From: Lagopus muta
Taxonomy: Eukaryota; Chordata; Aves; Galliformes; Phasianidae
Reading direction: 5' to 3'
Assembly: GCF_023343835.1 (NCBI RefSeq)
Contig: NC_064435.1
Span: forward strand, 82,780,134 to 82,844,133
Length of the DNA: 64,000 nt
Positions 62,060-64,000 of the stretch are shown piece after piece (position 1 is the stretch's first letter; every line of letters begins with the position of its first letter). Under the pieces are notes generated by a model. The model saw only the letters and a list, made by a program, of their open reading frames with translations. It was not told where the DNA came from and ran no database searches. The position numbers and the translations under genes are program-made.

Positions 62060-64000
62060 ATGTTAACTGGAGAGCCACAGAATGGAGCATCACTTGTGGA
62101 AATGGCTGAGACACTCAGGCCCACTGCAATAAAGCAGCAAGTGATAGTGGTGAGAGACTCCCTGCTGCCCATTCAATCTGCCCTGACATCTGTTTACTGC
62201 TTGCTGGGGGCTTACACCTGGGATGCTGTGAAGAGGTTAGCAAGGTTCATCTTCTGCCAGGATGATGTAGATGTCAGTGATACTGCAGAAGTGACTTCAG
62301 AAGCACCAAGCATGACAACAGGACTCTGGAAACAGTGGTACAGGGGTTTTGGTAGCATTCTCCTAAACTTTCTGGTGACAGGGATTCAAAACAGACCCTG
62401 TGGGCTTACTAAAGAGGGAGCACCTTGAAGAAAAAGCTCTCAAGACTGTTTCAGGGGATATCAACAAGCTGAAATGCCAGTACACCTGCAAGTAGTGTGA
62501 GGAACAAATAGAAGCAGTCTGAAGTCTATGTGCAGAGATACCACCTCACTGGGATCACAGAGGCATGTGACTCACACAAGGAATGGATGAAGAACAGGAG
62601 TGGAAGGGAAGCTGCCCATTAAGTGAACGAGCAGCTGGTACACATGGAACTCTGTCCCACATTAGGTCAGGAGTAAGCCAAGAGCTTCATTTTCAAGGAT
62701 TGTCTACTTCAGGTTCAGGAAAGGTCCAACCCAATGAACAGGAAATCAAGCAAAGGTGGCAGGACACTTGCACAGATGAACAAGGAGCTCCTTACCTGAA
62801 TTTAGATATAAAAAAGATGTGATAGGAGGTGGAAGCAGGGGCAGGTGGCCAAAGAAGAGTATATGGTTGCTGCCTGATCTTCTAGGGACATGGCTAGGAA
62901 AGCCAAGGCTGACCTGGAGTCAAATCTGCTGAGGGATATGAAGGCAAAAAGAAAGCATACTCAAAGGAAAAACAGAAAAATGAAGACCAGGGAAAATGCA
63001 AGTCCTCTGCTGAATGAGTGAAAGGCCAAGGTACTCAATGCTTCCTTTGCCTTAGTTTTTACTGGTGACTAAGGCCTTCAAGCATCCCAGGTGCCCTAAA
63101 ACCAGAGGGAAAGTCTGAAGCAATGAAGACTTATCCTCATTGAAGAAGGACCAGGTTAAACAAACTGGAACTAAGTCCAATAGGACATGGCAGGTTGTTG
63201 TGTAAAAGAGTGCTGAGAGCTGGCTGATGACACTGTGAGGCCACTATCTCTGAAAGGTCACTTCAACTGGGAGAGATTCCTGAGGACTAGACGAGAGATG
63301 TGGAGAACTACTGGCCAAGTAGCCTCACTTCAGTCCTAGGGAAGGTGATGGAGAAAATCCTCCTGAAAGCATTTCCAAATAATAGAAAGGACAAAAAGGT
63401 GACAGGCAATAGTCAGCATGGATTTACAAAAGAGAAGTCACACTTAATCAACCAGACCTTTTACAAACTTTTACAATGCAACAACTGGCTTGTTAGGTGA
63501 GGGGTGAGAGAGAGTTGTTGTTTATCTTAACATCAACAATGCCTTTAACAGTATCTCCAACATCCTCATCACCAAGTTCACAAAGTATGGATTAGGTAAA
63601 CAGACAGTGAGGTGGTTCAAATACTGGCTGAATGGGCAAGGCTAGAGCTGTGATCAGCAGCACAACATTGGATTGGAGGCAAGTCTCTAGTGGAATACCC
63701 CTGGGATCAATAATGTGGCCAGTACTGCTTAGCAATATCCATCAGCAAGCTAGATGATGGAGCAGAGTGCAGACTCAGCAGGTTTGTGTGTGATACAGAA
63801 CTGGGAGGAATAGCTGACAGCCAATTTGGTTGTGCTTCCATTCAGAGGGACCTCAACAGGATGGAAGATTTGACTGGGGGGAATCTCAAAGTTCAAAAAG
63901 GTGAAAATGACAAGTTTTATCCTTAATCTGGGATAGAATAACACCAGGCATGTCTGTCTCTCACTGGTGAGACAACGCTGGTGGCATTCTCCACTTCAGA
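62060..64000 (+). mobile_element. Long decayed CR1 LINE with ORF1 and ORF2 remnants, continuing past the window
   Basis: The first part keeps a 122-codon open frame with VIVVRDSLLPIQ and YCLLGAYTWDAVKRLARF, resembling the GDSL-esterase-like start of avian CR1 ORF1. Further on, frames in pieces match ORF2: KELLT and RRWKQGQVAKEEY, then KAKVLNASFAFVFTGD, ENYWPSSLTSVLGKVMEKIL and SQHGFTKEKSHLIN. Reverse transcriptase motif A reads YLNINNAFN (63523-63549), with both conserved Asp positions changed to Asn. Motif C reads FVCD (63783-63794) instead of FADD. Stops and frameshifts are frequent, and much of the endonuclease region appears deleted. It lies opposite in strand to BLOC1S5, probably in its intron. 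Confidence 0.85.

Overview
The window is vertebrate nuclear DNA, almost certainly from a bird and probably a galliform. Introns are large with GT-AG borders. Fragments of CR1 LINEs, the dominant avian retrotransposon, recur throughout. One block resembles the Galluhop-type mariner known from chicken and turkey. The gene order and orientation BMP6 (+), TXNDC5 (-), BLOC1S5 (-) matches the order I know from human 6p24 and its avian counterpart. No bacterial-type operon, CRISPR array, tRNA, rRNA or viral gene was seen.

Layout. Positions 1-5574 are the 3' part of a BMP6 intron. The last three coding exons of BMP6 (5575-5651, 7160-7270, 7361-7510) encode the cystine-knot growth-factor domain, and its 3' UTR follows. 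TXNDC5 converges on it from the other strand. All ten TXNDC5 coding exons can be placed between 28725 (ATG) and 10232 (stop), and together they encode a 409-residue ER protein with a signal peptide, three CGHC thioredoxin domains and a C-terminal RDEL. Its promoter lies in a CpG island at about 28057-28870. From about 29 to 56 kb I find no supported gene: only CR1 fragments, simple repeats and one degenerate minisatellite. The last two coding exons of BLOC1S5 (61258-61316 and 57073-57252, minus strand) come next; its earlier exons were not found and probably lie beyond 64000. Its intron holds a CR1 copy whose 3' tail runs into a perfect 13-bp minisatellite. The window ends inside a long, decayed CR1 LINE (about 62060-64000).

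The three genes do not form one pathway. BMP6 is a secreted BMP ligand, TXNDC5 an ER protein disulfide isomerase that can act on secreted disulfide-bonded proteins, and BLOC1S5 a subunit of BLOC-1, which acts in the biogenesis of lysosome-related organelles. Their possible interactions at DNA or RNA level are more interesting: tail-to-tail 3' ends of BMP6 and TXNDC5, and a possible BLOC1S5-TXNDC5 readthrough that the exon phases show would be out of frame. I found no new multi-gene system. The best leads are splice-site, 3'-end and repeat-evolution details.
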